25,838 bases of DNA from an uncultured Eubacteriales bacterium. Lineage in GTDB: Bacteria; Bacillota; Clostridia; Lachnospirales; Lachnospiraceae. Of this stretch, positions 1 through 7,332 are shown in pieces. The first letter of the stretch is position 1; every line of letters begins with the position of its first letter. The notes under the pieces are model-generated. The model saw only the letters and a program-made list of their open reading frames with translations. It made no database searches and was not told the DNA's origin. Position numbers and translations under genes: made by a program. Location of the stretch: positions 1 through 25,838 of the forward strand of contig UQVN01000014.1 in NCBI GenBank assembly GCA_900544525.1, read 5' to 3'.

Positions 1-220
1 TAATAACTCATTTTAATTTTCTTAATATTTTCGTTATTTCTATATTTCTAACTTTTATTTCTAATTTTATTAATATTAAAAGAGACAATTCAGAAATATC
101 ATATATTTTTCAGAATTTTCCCAAAAAAATCTAAGTATGCAAAGTACACTTTACGGCGCACAAACTACACATCGTTTACACGTAGCTTTTTCTGATATAG
201 AAAACAAAATTTCTTACACC
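1..220. other. AT-rich intergenic stretch, no gene recognised
   Basis: This very AT-rich leader of the window carries no open frame with a ribosome binding site on either strand. A 7-base direct repeat (TTCAGAA near bases 90 and 112) and several A/T runs are present, but no convincing promoter or hairpin. It probably holds control DNA for a gene outside the window. Confidence 0.5.
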
Positions 221-270
221 ATAAAAAAAGCCCTTATCGATAGCTCTTTGACTATCAATAAAGGCTTCTT
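221..270 (-). terminator. Intrinsic terminator of aspS (end of the rel-aspS run)
   Basis: On the minus strand, directly after the aspS stop, the arms at 267-251 and 244-228 form a stem of about 16 pairs: AAGCC/GGCTT, TTAT/ATAA and GATAG/CTATC, joined by two G.U wobbles. A run of seven U follows. On the plus strand the same positions would be C.A mismatches, so the structure is specific to minus-strand transcripts. Confidence 0.9.
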
Positions 271-273
271 TTC

Positions 274-2082
274 CTATTCTTCTTCTGTTTCTTTTAGCAT
301 TGCTTGATTAATAGAAAGTGCTAATTCATCAAGCTGTTTTGCATCCACTACATTTGGTGCATCTGTCATTAAACAAGAAGCATCTTTTACTTTAGGGAAC
401 GCGATAACGTCACGAATGCTATCTTCTTTTGCCATAAGCATAACAAGGCGATCAAGACCATAAGCGAGTCCTGCATGTGGTGGTACTCCATATTTAAATG
501 CATCTAATAAGAATCCGAAACGTTCGTATGCCTCTTCTTTTGTAAATCCAAGAGCTTCAAACATTTTTTCCTGTACATCATCTTGGAAAATACGAACGCT
601 TCCACCACCGATTTCTGTACCGTTTAATACAATATCATATGCCTTTGCACGAACTCTTCCTGGCTCAGTTTCAAGATAAGGAAGATCTTCTTCCATTGGC
701 ATTGTAAACGGATGGTGCATTGCTGTGTAACGATTTTGTTCTTCTGACCACTCAAGAAGTGGGAACTCTGTTACCCATAAGAAATTATATTGGTTCTTAT
801 CAAGAATATCCATCTGTTTTGCAATCTCAAGGCGAAGAGCACCTAACACATCCCAAACAACTTGATTTTTGTCAGCAGCAAAAAGAAGTAAATCTCCATT
901 TTCTCCACCCATTGCCTGAATAAGTGATGTCATCTCTTCTTCTTTCATAAATTTCGCAAAAGAAGATTTCACAGTACCATCTTCATTGATTGCAATATAA
1001 GCAAGTCCTTTTGCACCATATGTTTTTGCAAACTCAACAAGAGCATCTATTTTCTTACGTGGCATATTGCCATTTCCTTTTGCATTAATACCACGAACAC
1101 TTCCACCATTTTCTAAGGCAGATTTAAATACAACAAATTCGCAATTTTTTACAACATCGGATACGTTAACAAGTTCCATGCCAAAACGAGTATCTGGCTT
1201 ATCAGAACCAAAACGATCCATCGCTTCTTGCCATGTCATTCTCTGAATTGGAAGACTGATTTCTACATCTAATACTTCTTTAAATAATTTTGCAAGAAGT
1301 CTTTCATTGACATCAATAACATCATCTACGTCCACAAAAGATAATTCCATATCGATCTGTGTAAATTCTGGCTGACGATCGGCTCTTAAATCTTCATCAC
1401 GGAAACATTTTACGATTTGGAAATAACGATCGTATCCAGAGCACATTAATAACTGCTTAAAAATCTGAGGAGATTGTGGAAGTGCATAGAAATTACCTGG
1501 GTGCACACGGCTAGGAACTAAGTAATCTCTCGCTCCTTCCGGTGTACTCTTTGTAAGCATTGGTGTTTCAATTTCTAAAAATCCTTCCTCTGCTAAAAAT
1601 TGACGAGTCAATGTGGCCACTTTACTTCTCATCATTAAGTTTCTTTGAAGATCTGGTCTTCTTAAATCAAGATAACGATATTTTAAACGAAGTTCTTCTT
1701 TTGTTTTACTATTTTCTTCTACTGGAAATGGAGGGGTATCCGCTTCTGATAAAATACGAAGTTCATCTGCAAGAATTTCAATATCTCCTGTCGCAAGGTT
1801 TTCGTTTACCGCACCAGAACGAGCGGCCACACGACCAACGACAGCGATTACAAATTCACTTCTTAATTTTCCAGCTTTTTCAAAATATTCTGGCGCTGTT
1901 TTTCCTTCTTCGAAAATAATTTGCATGATGCCAGAACGATCTCTTAAATCAACAAAAATAAGACTTCCTTTGTTACGGCTTTTTTGTACCCAACCCATTA
2001 AGGTTACTGTTTCACCAATATTTTTATTGCTCACTTCTGCACAACGGTGAGTTCTGTGCAGACCTCTCATTGATTCAGCCAT
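274..2082 (-). CDS. aspS: Aspartate--tRNA ligase (AspRS), class II
   Basis: This cytosolic enzyme charges tRNA-Asp with aspartate using ATP. The 602-residue length is normal for bacterial AspRS, which carries an N-terminal OB-fold anticodon-binding domain (about 1-110) and a class II core with the bacterial GAD insertion (about 290-410). Visible class II motifs are motif 2 FRDEDLRADRQPEFTQ (227-242) and motif 3 GLAYGLDRL (538-546). The ATG is preceded by AAGGAG at good spacing. It is the last gene of the minus-strand run that starts with rel, 81 bases after the HD-GYP gene, and ends in a strong terminator. In many Clostridia hisS lies next to aspS, but here it does not. The residue before the conserved GS of the anticodon domain is Lys38, neither the Leu of E. 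coli AspRS nor the His of known non-discriminating enzymes, so tRNA specificity cannot be called from this site. Confidence 0.97.
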   Translation of the reverse strand: MAESMRGLHRTHRCAEVSNKNIGETVTLMGWVQKSRNKGSLIFVDLRDRSGIMQIIFEEGKTAPEYFEKAGKLRSEFVIAVVGRVAARSGAVNENLATGDIEILADELRILSEADTPPFPVEENSKTKEELRLKYRYLDLRRPDLQRNLMMRSKVATLTRQFLAEEGFLEIETPMLTKSTPEGARDYLVPSRVHPGNFYALPQSPQIFKQLLMCSGYDRYFQIVKCFRDEDLRADRQPEFTQIDMELSFVDVDDVIDVNERLLAKLFKEVLDVEISLPIQRMTWQEAMDRFGSDKPDTRFGMELVNVSDVVKNCEFVVFKSALENGGSVRGINAKGNGNMPRKKIDALVEFAKTYGAKGLAYIAINEDGTVKSSFAKFMKEEEMTSLIQAMGGENGDLLLFAADKNQVVWDVLGALRLEIAKQMDILDKNQYNFLWVTEFPLLEWSEEQNRYTAMHHPFTMPMEEDLPYLETEPGRVRAKAYDIVLNGTEIGGGSVRIFQDDVQEKMFEALGFTKEEAYERFGFLLDAFKYGVPPHAGLAYGLDRLVMLMAKEDSIRDVIAFPKVKDASCLMTDAPNVVDAKQLDELALSINQAMLKETEEE

Positions 2083-2160
2083 TGTTTTCTCCTTTTTACT
2101 GAAAATCTAATCATTTCTTCCATCCGTTTTCCTTTTTCATCGGAAAGAAGATCTTTTATT

Positions 2161-2189
2161 ATGTTAGCTACATAGCTCTATATTGTCAA
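2161..2189 (-). promoter_or_regulatory. Candidate promoter for aspS
   Basis: On the minus strand a perfect -35 TTGACA (2189-2184) is followed after 17 bases by TAACAT (2166-2161), which matches the -10 consensus at 4 of 6 positions. It overlaps the stop codon of the upstream HD-GYP gene and would give a leader of about 70 bases, too short for a T-box. The spacer holds a small inverted repeat AGCTA-TG-TAGCT. It may let aspS be transcribed independently of rel. Confidence 0.4.
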
Positions 2190-2760
2190 GTGCCTTCATC
2201 AGTTCTTCTGACTGTAACATTTTCTGAAATGCTAAAAACATTTTTAGATCAAAATACTTAATATCTTCTATCATCAATTCAATCGCCGTATCTTTATCAA
2301 AAGCACTACGATACGTCCGATTCGATATAAGGGCAGCAAACGAGTCACAAATACGCAACACCCTTGCACCACGAGGAATTCTCTCTCCCTCTAAATTACT
2401 TGGATACCCAGTACCATCATAATTTTCATGATGATAGAGAACCGATTTTAATACAACTTCTGGATATCCTCGTTCCCGTAAAATAGCATATCCAATTGTA
2501 GAATGTGTCCTTACATAACGCAACTCGTCCACACGCATAATATCTTTATTATTCTCATTGACATAATGATTGAGTTTTAGCTTTCCAATATCATGTACCA
2601 TGCCCGCAACAGCCAGATCGTGACAGCGTTCTTCCGAAAAGTTTAGTTCTTTTCCAAGCATATAAGCAAGTTTACTTACCATCATTCCATGCACAATATT
2701 CTCCATGAAATCCGTCTCAATTACTGGAAAATCACCTAAATCTTTTACTAACTTCTTCAC
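2164..2760 (-). CDS. Stand-alone HD-GYP domain protein, possible c-di-GMP phosphodiesterase
   Basis: The 198 residues are essentially one HD-GYP domain with no attached sensor or receiver domain. Visible motif residues are His24, HD at 56-57 within HDIGK, His86, the pair His110-His111, DGTGYP at 115-120 (GYP 118-120), Asp139, and the NRTYR segment at 147-151. Members of this family hydrolyse cyclic di-GMP, or in some cases other cyclic dinucleotides, with a di- or tri-metal centre. The metal-ligand pattern looks complete, so activity is plausible, but substrate is inferred. The start is GTG with AAAGGAG eight bases upstream; that ribosome binding site begins two bases after the hemZ stop, so the two genes are probably translated from one message. 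With no N-terminal sensor, regulation is likely through expression or a partner protein. Confidence 0.85.
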   Translation of the reverse strand: MKKLVKDLGDFPVIETDFMENIVHGMMVSKLAYMLGKELNFSEERCHDLAVAGMVHDIGKLKLNHYVNENNKDIMRVDELRYVRTHSTIGYAILRERGYPEVVLKSVLYHHENYDGTGYPSNLEGERIPRGARVLRICDSFAALISNRTYRSAFDKDTAIELMIEDIKYFDLKMFLAFQKMLQSEELMKALDNIELCS

Positions 2761-2776
2761 CCCAATAACTCCTTTC

Positions 2777-4258
2777 TTAACCTTTTAAAAGAAGTGCTCG
2801 CTTGCGTTCAATCATCTCATCAATTCGTTCCATATACTGATCTACATTTTTAACATTTTCTGCCCGCTCAATGCGATTTTCACTATGACATACATATTTT
2901 GTAGTAGCCCCTGCACCAGCTGCCATAATAGTCTGTTTTTCTTCCATAATTAAAATATTATAAAGACATTCAAGACCTTCTTTCGCATATCCTACATTTT
3001 CTAGGTTACCTGGAATATTTTTTTGACGATATAAGTAATAAGGGACTAGATCTAATTTTTTCGCATATTCATCAACAAGCATTAGCATCTCATTGGTGCT
3101 TCCCTTTACAAGACTTCGATATTTCTCCATCTGAATATTTAAGTTAGCCGCTCTTTTAATAGCAAGGGAATGAACCGTAAGACTCTCTGGTCGCATCTTT
3201 TCAATTTCTTTTAGAGTATTTTCCACATCGCTTAATTCTTCCCCTGGAAGTCCTACAATCATATCCATATTAATGTTGCTGATTCCTTCTTCTCTTGCCA
3301 TCTCAAACGCTTTTTTCGTATCTTCCACAGAATGTGCTCTTCCAATTAATTTTAATGTATCGTTTTTCATTGTCTGCGGATTGATACTAATGCGATCAAT
3401 TTTATTCTTTTTAAGAGCCCGTAACTTCTCTCTTGTAATACTATCTGGTCTTCCTGCTTCTACGGTGAACTCCAATAATTGACTCTTTGGATTATCAAGA
3501 TCAAACACCGTTCTTACATAGGAAAGAAGATCGTCAAGTTGCTCTGCAGATAGAGAAGTTGGAGTTCCTCCACCCATATAGATGGTACTAAGAACTTTTC
3601 CTTTTTCTTCCATAGCCTCTTTAATATAAGCAATTTCTTTTTTCAATGCCTTTAAATATTCCCAAGTCTTTTTCTCATATTGATGAATTGGGTATGATGT
3701 AAAAGAACAATAAAGACAAGTGCTTGGACAAAATGGAATCCCAATATAAAGACTATATTGATCTTCATAAGGAAATTCATTTAATAACTTTTGTTCCTGT
3801 TTTGCGATTTGACTGCACATATTTGCCTTTTGTTCTGTCGTCAAATATTCTTCTTGATAAAAATCGATAATCTCTTCTTTTGTCTTTCCTTCATTTAATA
3901 AATCTAAAGCAATTTTCGTCGGACGGATTCCTGTTAATGTTCCCCAAGGCAATGTTTTATTCGTATAGGAACAAAGAAACTTATAAACAAATCGTTTTAA
4001 ATAATTTCTGCGTTCGCTAATTTCTTGATAAGGACAAATCCCTACGGCATCTTCTTCTATTTTTCCTTCTTTTTCAATGGAAATCGTAATTTCTTTATCC
4101 CAAACAAGATTGAGTACAAAATCTACGCCTTCTTTTGTCTCACGAATTTTTTCATTTCCAAAAAAGGCAGTGAGCAACGAGCAAACCTCATAATGATAAG
4201 ATTTGCCCGCTTTTTCTCTTTCTTGTTCGTCTTTAATCGTCTGTATATATCCAATCAT
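2777..4258 (-). CDS. hemZ: HemZ-type radical SAM protein (coproporphyrinogen III dehydrogenase-like)
   Basis: This is a radical SAM enzyme of the HemN/HemW/HemZ group. In the named activity, coproporphyrinogen III is oxidatively decarboxylated without oxygen to make haem precursors. The 4Fe-4S/SAM motif is Cys177-X3-Cys181-X2-Cys184 in PFCPSTCLYCSF, followed by MGGGTPTSL, the usual SAM-binding glycine segment. The N-terminal part carries TLTGIRPTK (107-115), typical of the HemZ branch, and the 493-residue length is close to Bacillus HemZ. The ATG overlaps the TGA of the upstream hydrolase gene (ATGA), with GAGGAG seven bases upstream, so translation is coupled. No other haem-synthesis gene is in view, and many gut Lachnospiraceae lack a full haem pathway, so the true substrate may differ. 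The family assignment is firm; the reaction is not. Confidence 0.85.
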   Translation of the reverse strand: MIGYIQTIKDEQEREKAGKSYHYEVCSLLTAFFGNEKIRETKEGVDFVLNLVWDKEITISIEKEGKIEEDAVGICPYQEISERRNYLKRFVYKFLCSYTNKTLPWGTLTGIRPTKIALDLLNEGKTKEEIIDFYQEEYLTTEQKANMCSQIAKQEQKLLNEFPYEDQYSLYIGIPFCPSTCLYCSFTSYPIHQYEKKTWEYLKALKKEIAYIKEAMEEKGKVLSTIYMGGGTPTSLSAEQLDDLLSYVRTVFDLDNPKSQLLEFTVEAGRPDSITREKLRALKKNKIDRISINPQTMKNDTLKLIGRAHSVEDTKKAFEMAREEGISNINMDMIVGLPGEELSDVENTLKEIEKMRPESLTVHSLAIKRAANLNIQMEKYRSLVKGSTNEMLMLVDEYAKKLDLVPYYLYRQKNIPGNLENVGYAKEGLECLYNILIMEEKQTIMAAGAGATTKYVCHSENRIERAENVKNVDQYMERIDEMIERKRALLLKG

Positions 4259-4899
4259 TTTATGTCTCCTCTTACAAACATATTATGTTGTTTTTCATGT
4301 CCAATAGTTGTAGAAGTATCATGACCCGGATATACTACGGTATCATCAGAAAGTATATATAATTTTTCTCTTATGGACGTTTCAAGAGTTTTTAAATCTC
4401 CCGTTGGAAAGTCTGTCCTTCCAATGGATTGACAAAACAGGGTATCTCCTGTAAATACAATTTTTTCTTTTGGAAGATAAAAACACATGCCACCTTTTGT
4501 ATGTCCTGCTGTTAAAAGACATTGAATCGAAACTCCAGCTAATGTCAGTTCCTGACCGTCTTCTAACCATTCATCCGCTTTTAAAGACATGGTATTTCCA
4601 AATATCGTTGTTAAGTTTAACTTTGGCTGTGCTAATACTTCCTCTTCTGCTTTTGCCGCATACACGTTTACTTTTTCATGGTCCTTCACATATTGTGTCG
4701 CTCCAATATGATCGGAATGCCCATGTGTTAATAAAATACCAGTTAATTTCCAGCCATTTTGCTGAATGAGTTGGCAGATTTTTTCACCTTCTGCTCCAGT
4801 ATCAATACAAATTGCTTCGTTTGTCTGTTCATTCACAACAAAATAACAATTAGCTCCAATATTCCCTACTGGCATTCCATAAATTTTTATTTGACTCAT
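4255..4899 (-). CDS. Metallo-beta-lactamase-fold hydrolase, glyoxalase II-like
   Basis: This 214-residue cytosolic protein has the MBL-fold metal site: HGHSDH (His59, His61, Asp63, His64), His133 in TAGHTKGG, Asp152 in TGDTLF, and His193 in YPGHD. The set is complete for two metals. The order and the short length match the YcbL/GloB-like group of small thioester hydrolases, whose substrates (for example hydroxyacylglutathione-type thioesters) are mostly unproven in Clostridia. GGAGG lies ten bases before the ATG. The gene begins 45 bases after the rel stop, and its TGA overlaps the hemZ ATG by four bases. It is therefore the second gene of the rel run. No physiological link to ppGpp is evident from sequence. 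Confidence 0.85.
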   Translation of the reverse strand: MSQIKIYGMPVGNIGANCYFVVNEQTNEAICIDTGAEGEKICQLIQQNGWKLTGILLTHGHSDHIGATQYVKDHEKVNVYAAKAEEEVLAQPKLNLTTIFGNTMSLKADEWLEDGQELTLAGVSIQCLLTAGHTKGGMCFYLPKEKIVFTGDTLFCQSIGRTDFPTGDLKTLETSIREKLYILSDDTVVYPGHDTSTTIGHEKQHNMFVRGDIK

Positions 4900-4944
4900 G
4901 TTGTCATTTCCTCCAAGCTCTATCCTACTATACTTTTCTTATTC

Positions 4945-7218
4945 TCAGCCTGCAGTACGCTCAATATCAATCACACCATCTACTTTTCGAAGTTTTGCAA
5001 TAATGCGATTTAATTGCTCCGTTCCACTGGTTTCAAAACTGAGGCTAATTGTCGCCTTTCCTTGTTTATTTGTTTTAGCATTCATGGACGCAATGTTAAT
5101 TTTAATTTCATTAAATATTTTTGAAATATCGACAAACATACCCATACGATTATTAGCATAAATTAAAATCTCTGTTGTATAAAGTCTTCCTTCTTTTTCA
5201 TTTTCAGGCTGCTGCCATTCCGCATCGATTAAACGTTTTCTATCTTCTTCTGGCATACTAAGCACATTGATACAGTCGGTTCGATGGATAGAAACACCTC
5301 TACCGCGTGTAACATAACCAACAATTTCATCTCCTGGAACAGGACTGCAACACTTTGAAAATCGCACAGCGACATCATGGATTCCTTTTACAACAATTCC
5401 ACCTTTGGAACGTTTTTTCTTTGGTGCATCTTTTGTATCTTGCAACACTTGATCACCAATGGTATCTAAGATCTCTTCATCCGTTACTTTTGCATGTTTC
5501 TCTTTTTCATACTCTTCTAATAACTTATTAACAACTTGACCTTCTTTTAGACCGCCATGACCAACAGAAGCCAAAATCGATTCCCAATCTTTAAAGCCAT
5601 ATTTTAACATGACTCGTTTCATATATTCTGGCTTATTAATATTGGAAAAAACGATTCCCTTTTGCTTACAATACCTATCGATTAATTCTTTTCCTTTTAC
5701 GATGTTTTCTTCTTTAAACTGACTCTTATACCAAGCATTAATTTTACTTCTCGCTTGTGTGCTTTTAATAATAGAAAGCCAATCTCTACTTGGGCCTCTT
5801 GAATTTTGAGAAGTGATAATCTCAACCCGATCACCATTCTTTAATTGATAATCAATTGGCACTTGTTTTCCATTGACTCTTGCCCCTACCATTTTATTTC
5901 CAACAGCACTATGAATACTATATGCAAAATCAATCGGTACGGAACCAGCAGGTAAGCTTTTTACTTCTCCTGTTGGAGTAAAACAATAAACTTCTTCGTT
6001 AAAAAGATCTAAATCTCCTTTTAACATACTCATAAACTCTTTGTTATCTGTGGAATCACTTTGCCACTCTAAAATCTGACGAAGCCAAGAAAGTTTCTCT
6101 TCTTCTTTAATATTGGATGGGCCTCCGCCACCTTCCTTATATTTCCAATGGGCAGCGATACCATACTCTGCTACTTTGTGCATTTCGTACGTGCGGATCT
6201 GGATTTCAAACGGTTGCCCTTCTGGCCCAATTACCGTTGTATGAAGAGATTGGTACATATTCTGTTTCGGCATCGCAATATAATCTTTGAATCTTCCTGG
6301 AATTGGCGTATACATTTCATGAATGATTCCAAGCGCCGCATAACAATCCTTCACTGTTTCTACCTTAATTCGAACAGCAAATAAATCATAAATTTGATCT
6401 AACGTCTTATTTTGATTCACCATTTTTTTATAGATACTAAAATAGTGTTTCACACGACCATCAATCTCTGCTTGCACGCCTGAATGATCAATATGAGCTT
6501 TTACATCTTTTACAATTCGAGCAATAAAACTATCTCTTTCTGTCTTTCTCTCATCCAATTCCTTCATGAGATTTTGAAAAACTTCTGGTTTTAAATAACG
6601 AAGTGCCAAATCATCAAGCTCTGTCTTAATTTTTGAAATACCTAAACGATTGGCAATTGGTGAATAAATATCAATGGTTTCTCTTGATTTTTCCTGTTGT
6701 TTATGAGGTGGCATATATTGCATCGTCCTCATATTATGAAGGCGGTCTGCTAATTTAATTAAAATTACGCGAATGTCCTTTGCCATAGCAAGAAACATTT
6801 TTCTTAAGTTTTCCGCCTGAAGTTCTACCTTATCCGCAGAATAAGAAAGTTCTCCTAACTTCGTAACTCCATCTACCAAAAGAGCAACTTCTTCATTAAA
6901 CATCTCTGCAATTTGCTCTCTTGTATACACAGTATCCTCCACCACATCATGTAAAAGACCTGCTACGATTGTTTCTTTATCTAACTCTAATTCCGCAAGA
7001 ATAATTGCTACACATAATGGGTGAATAATATAAGGTTCTCCTGATTTTCTCCTCTGATCTTTGTGAGCATTATCTGCTAATTCATATGCCTTGCGGATCA
7101 TAGACATATCTGCAGATGGATGATAACGTTTAATGGTTTCTTCTAATTTCTTATATAAAACTTCTGGTTCTGTAAAATCCTGTGGATGACTTAATTCTTT
7201 CTTTAACCGATTTTCCAT
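4945..7218 (-). CDS. relA: Bifunctional (p)ppGpp synthetase/hydrolase Rel
   Basis: This is a long RelA/SpoT homologue that makes and degrades the stringent-response alarmone. Numbered from the ATG at 7218, domains in order are: an HD hydrolase with intact HDVVEDT (about 90-96); a synthetase with RFKDYIAMPK (about 309-318), whose RxKD form is typical of bifunctional enzymes, and YQSLHTT; a TGS domain (CFTPTGEVKSLPAG, about 412-425); a helical and zinc-finger-like part with CC (SKCCSPVPGDEIVGYV); and a C-terminal ACT domain. The length of 757 residues is normal. A longer frame begins at a GTG at 7230, but only the ATG has a suitably placed partial Shine-Dalgarno (GTGGTG, six bases upstream), and that lies over the GTG codons. 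A promoter lies about 50 bases upstream. It leads the operon with the MBL hydrolase, hemZ, HD-GYP and aspS. Confidence 0.95.
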   Translation of the reverse strand: MENRLKKELSHPQDFTEPEVLYKKLEETIKRYHPSADMSMIRKAYELADNAHKDQRRKSGEPYIIHPLCVAIILAELELDKETIVAGLLHDVVEDTVYTREQIAEMFNEEVALLVDGVTKLGELSYSADKVELQAENLRKMFLAMAKDIRVILIKLADRLHNMRTMQYMPPHKQQEKSRETIDIYSPIANRLGISKIKTELDDLALRYLKPEVFQNLMKELDERKTERDSFIARIVKDVKAHIDHSGVQAEIDGRVKHYFSIYKKMVNQNKTLDQIYDLFAVRIKVETVKDCYAALGIIHEMYTPIPGRFKDYIAMPKQNMYQSLHTTVIGPEGQPFEIQIRTYEMHKVAEYGIAAHWKYKEGGGGPSNIKEEEKLSWLRQILEWQSDSTDNKEFMSMLKGDLDLFNEEVYCFTPTGEVKSLPAGSVPIDFAYSIHSAVGNKMVGARVNGKQVPIDYQLKNGDRVEIITSQNSRGPSRDWLSIIKSTQARSKINAWYKSQFKEENIVKGKELIDRYCKQKGIVFSNINKPEYMKRVMLKYGFKDWESILASVGHGGLKEGQVVNKLLEEYEKEKHAKVTDEEILDTIGDQVLQDTKDAPKKKRSKGGIVVKGIHDVAVRFSKCCSPVPGDEIVGYVTRGRGVSIHRTDCINVLSMPEEDRKRLIDAEWQQPENEKEGRLYTTEILIYANNRMGMFVDISKIFNEIKINIASMNAKTNKQGKATISLSFETSGTEQLNRIIAKLRKVDGVIDIERTAG

Positions 7219-7265
7219 ACGCAACACCACTTTTCTATGTTTTGTTCCATTCTTTTATAAAAAAT

Positions 7266-7294
7266 ATTATAAAGAATGTTAGGAAAAAATGCAA
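7266..7294 (-). promoter_or_regulatory. Sigma-A-type promoter for rel
   Basis: The minus strand has a perfect -10 TATAAT (7271-7266), 17 bases after TTGCAT (7294-7289), which matches the -35 consensus at its first three bases. The inferred start site is near 7259, giving a 40-base leader to the rel ATG. No convincing terminator for the upstream addA was seen in 7272-7332, so some read-through from addBA is possible. Confidence 0.6.
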
Positions 7295-7332
7295 ACGGTT
7301 TCTAATCACAACGAACTTTGTCTAACTTTTTC

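Noticed and set aside
84..118. TTCAGAA direct repeat and AATTC/GAATT inverted repeat
   Set aside because: They are short, in very AT-rich DNA where such matches arise by chance, and no promoter or gene in the window relates to them.
720..1919. Plus-strand open frames inside aspS
   Set aside because: They lie antisense to a confident gene, have low-complexity products and no ribosome binding sites.
2083..2163. T-box or long leader for aspS
   Set aside because: The gap is only 81 bases and shows no specifier hairpin, T-box sequence or terminator.
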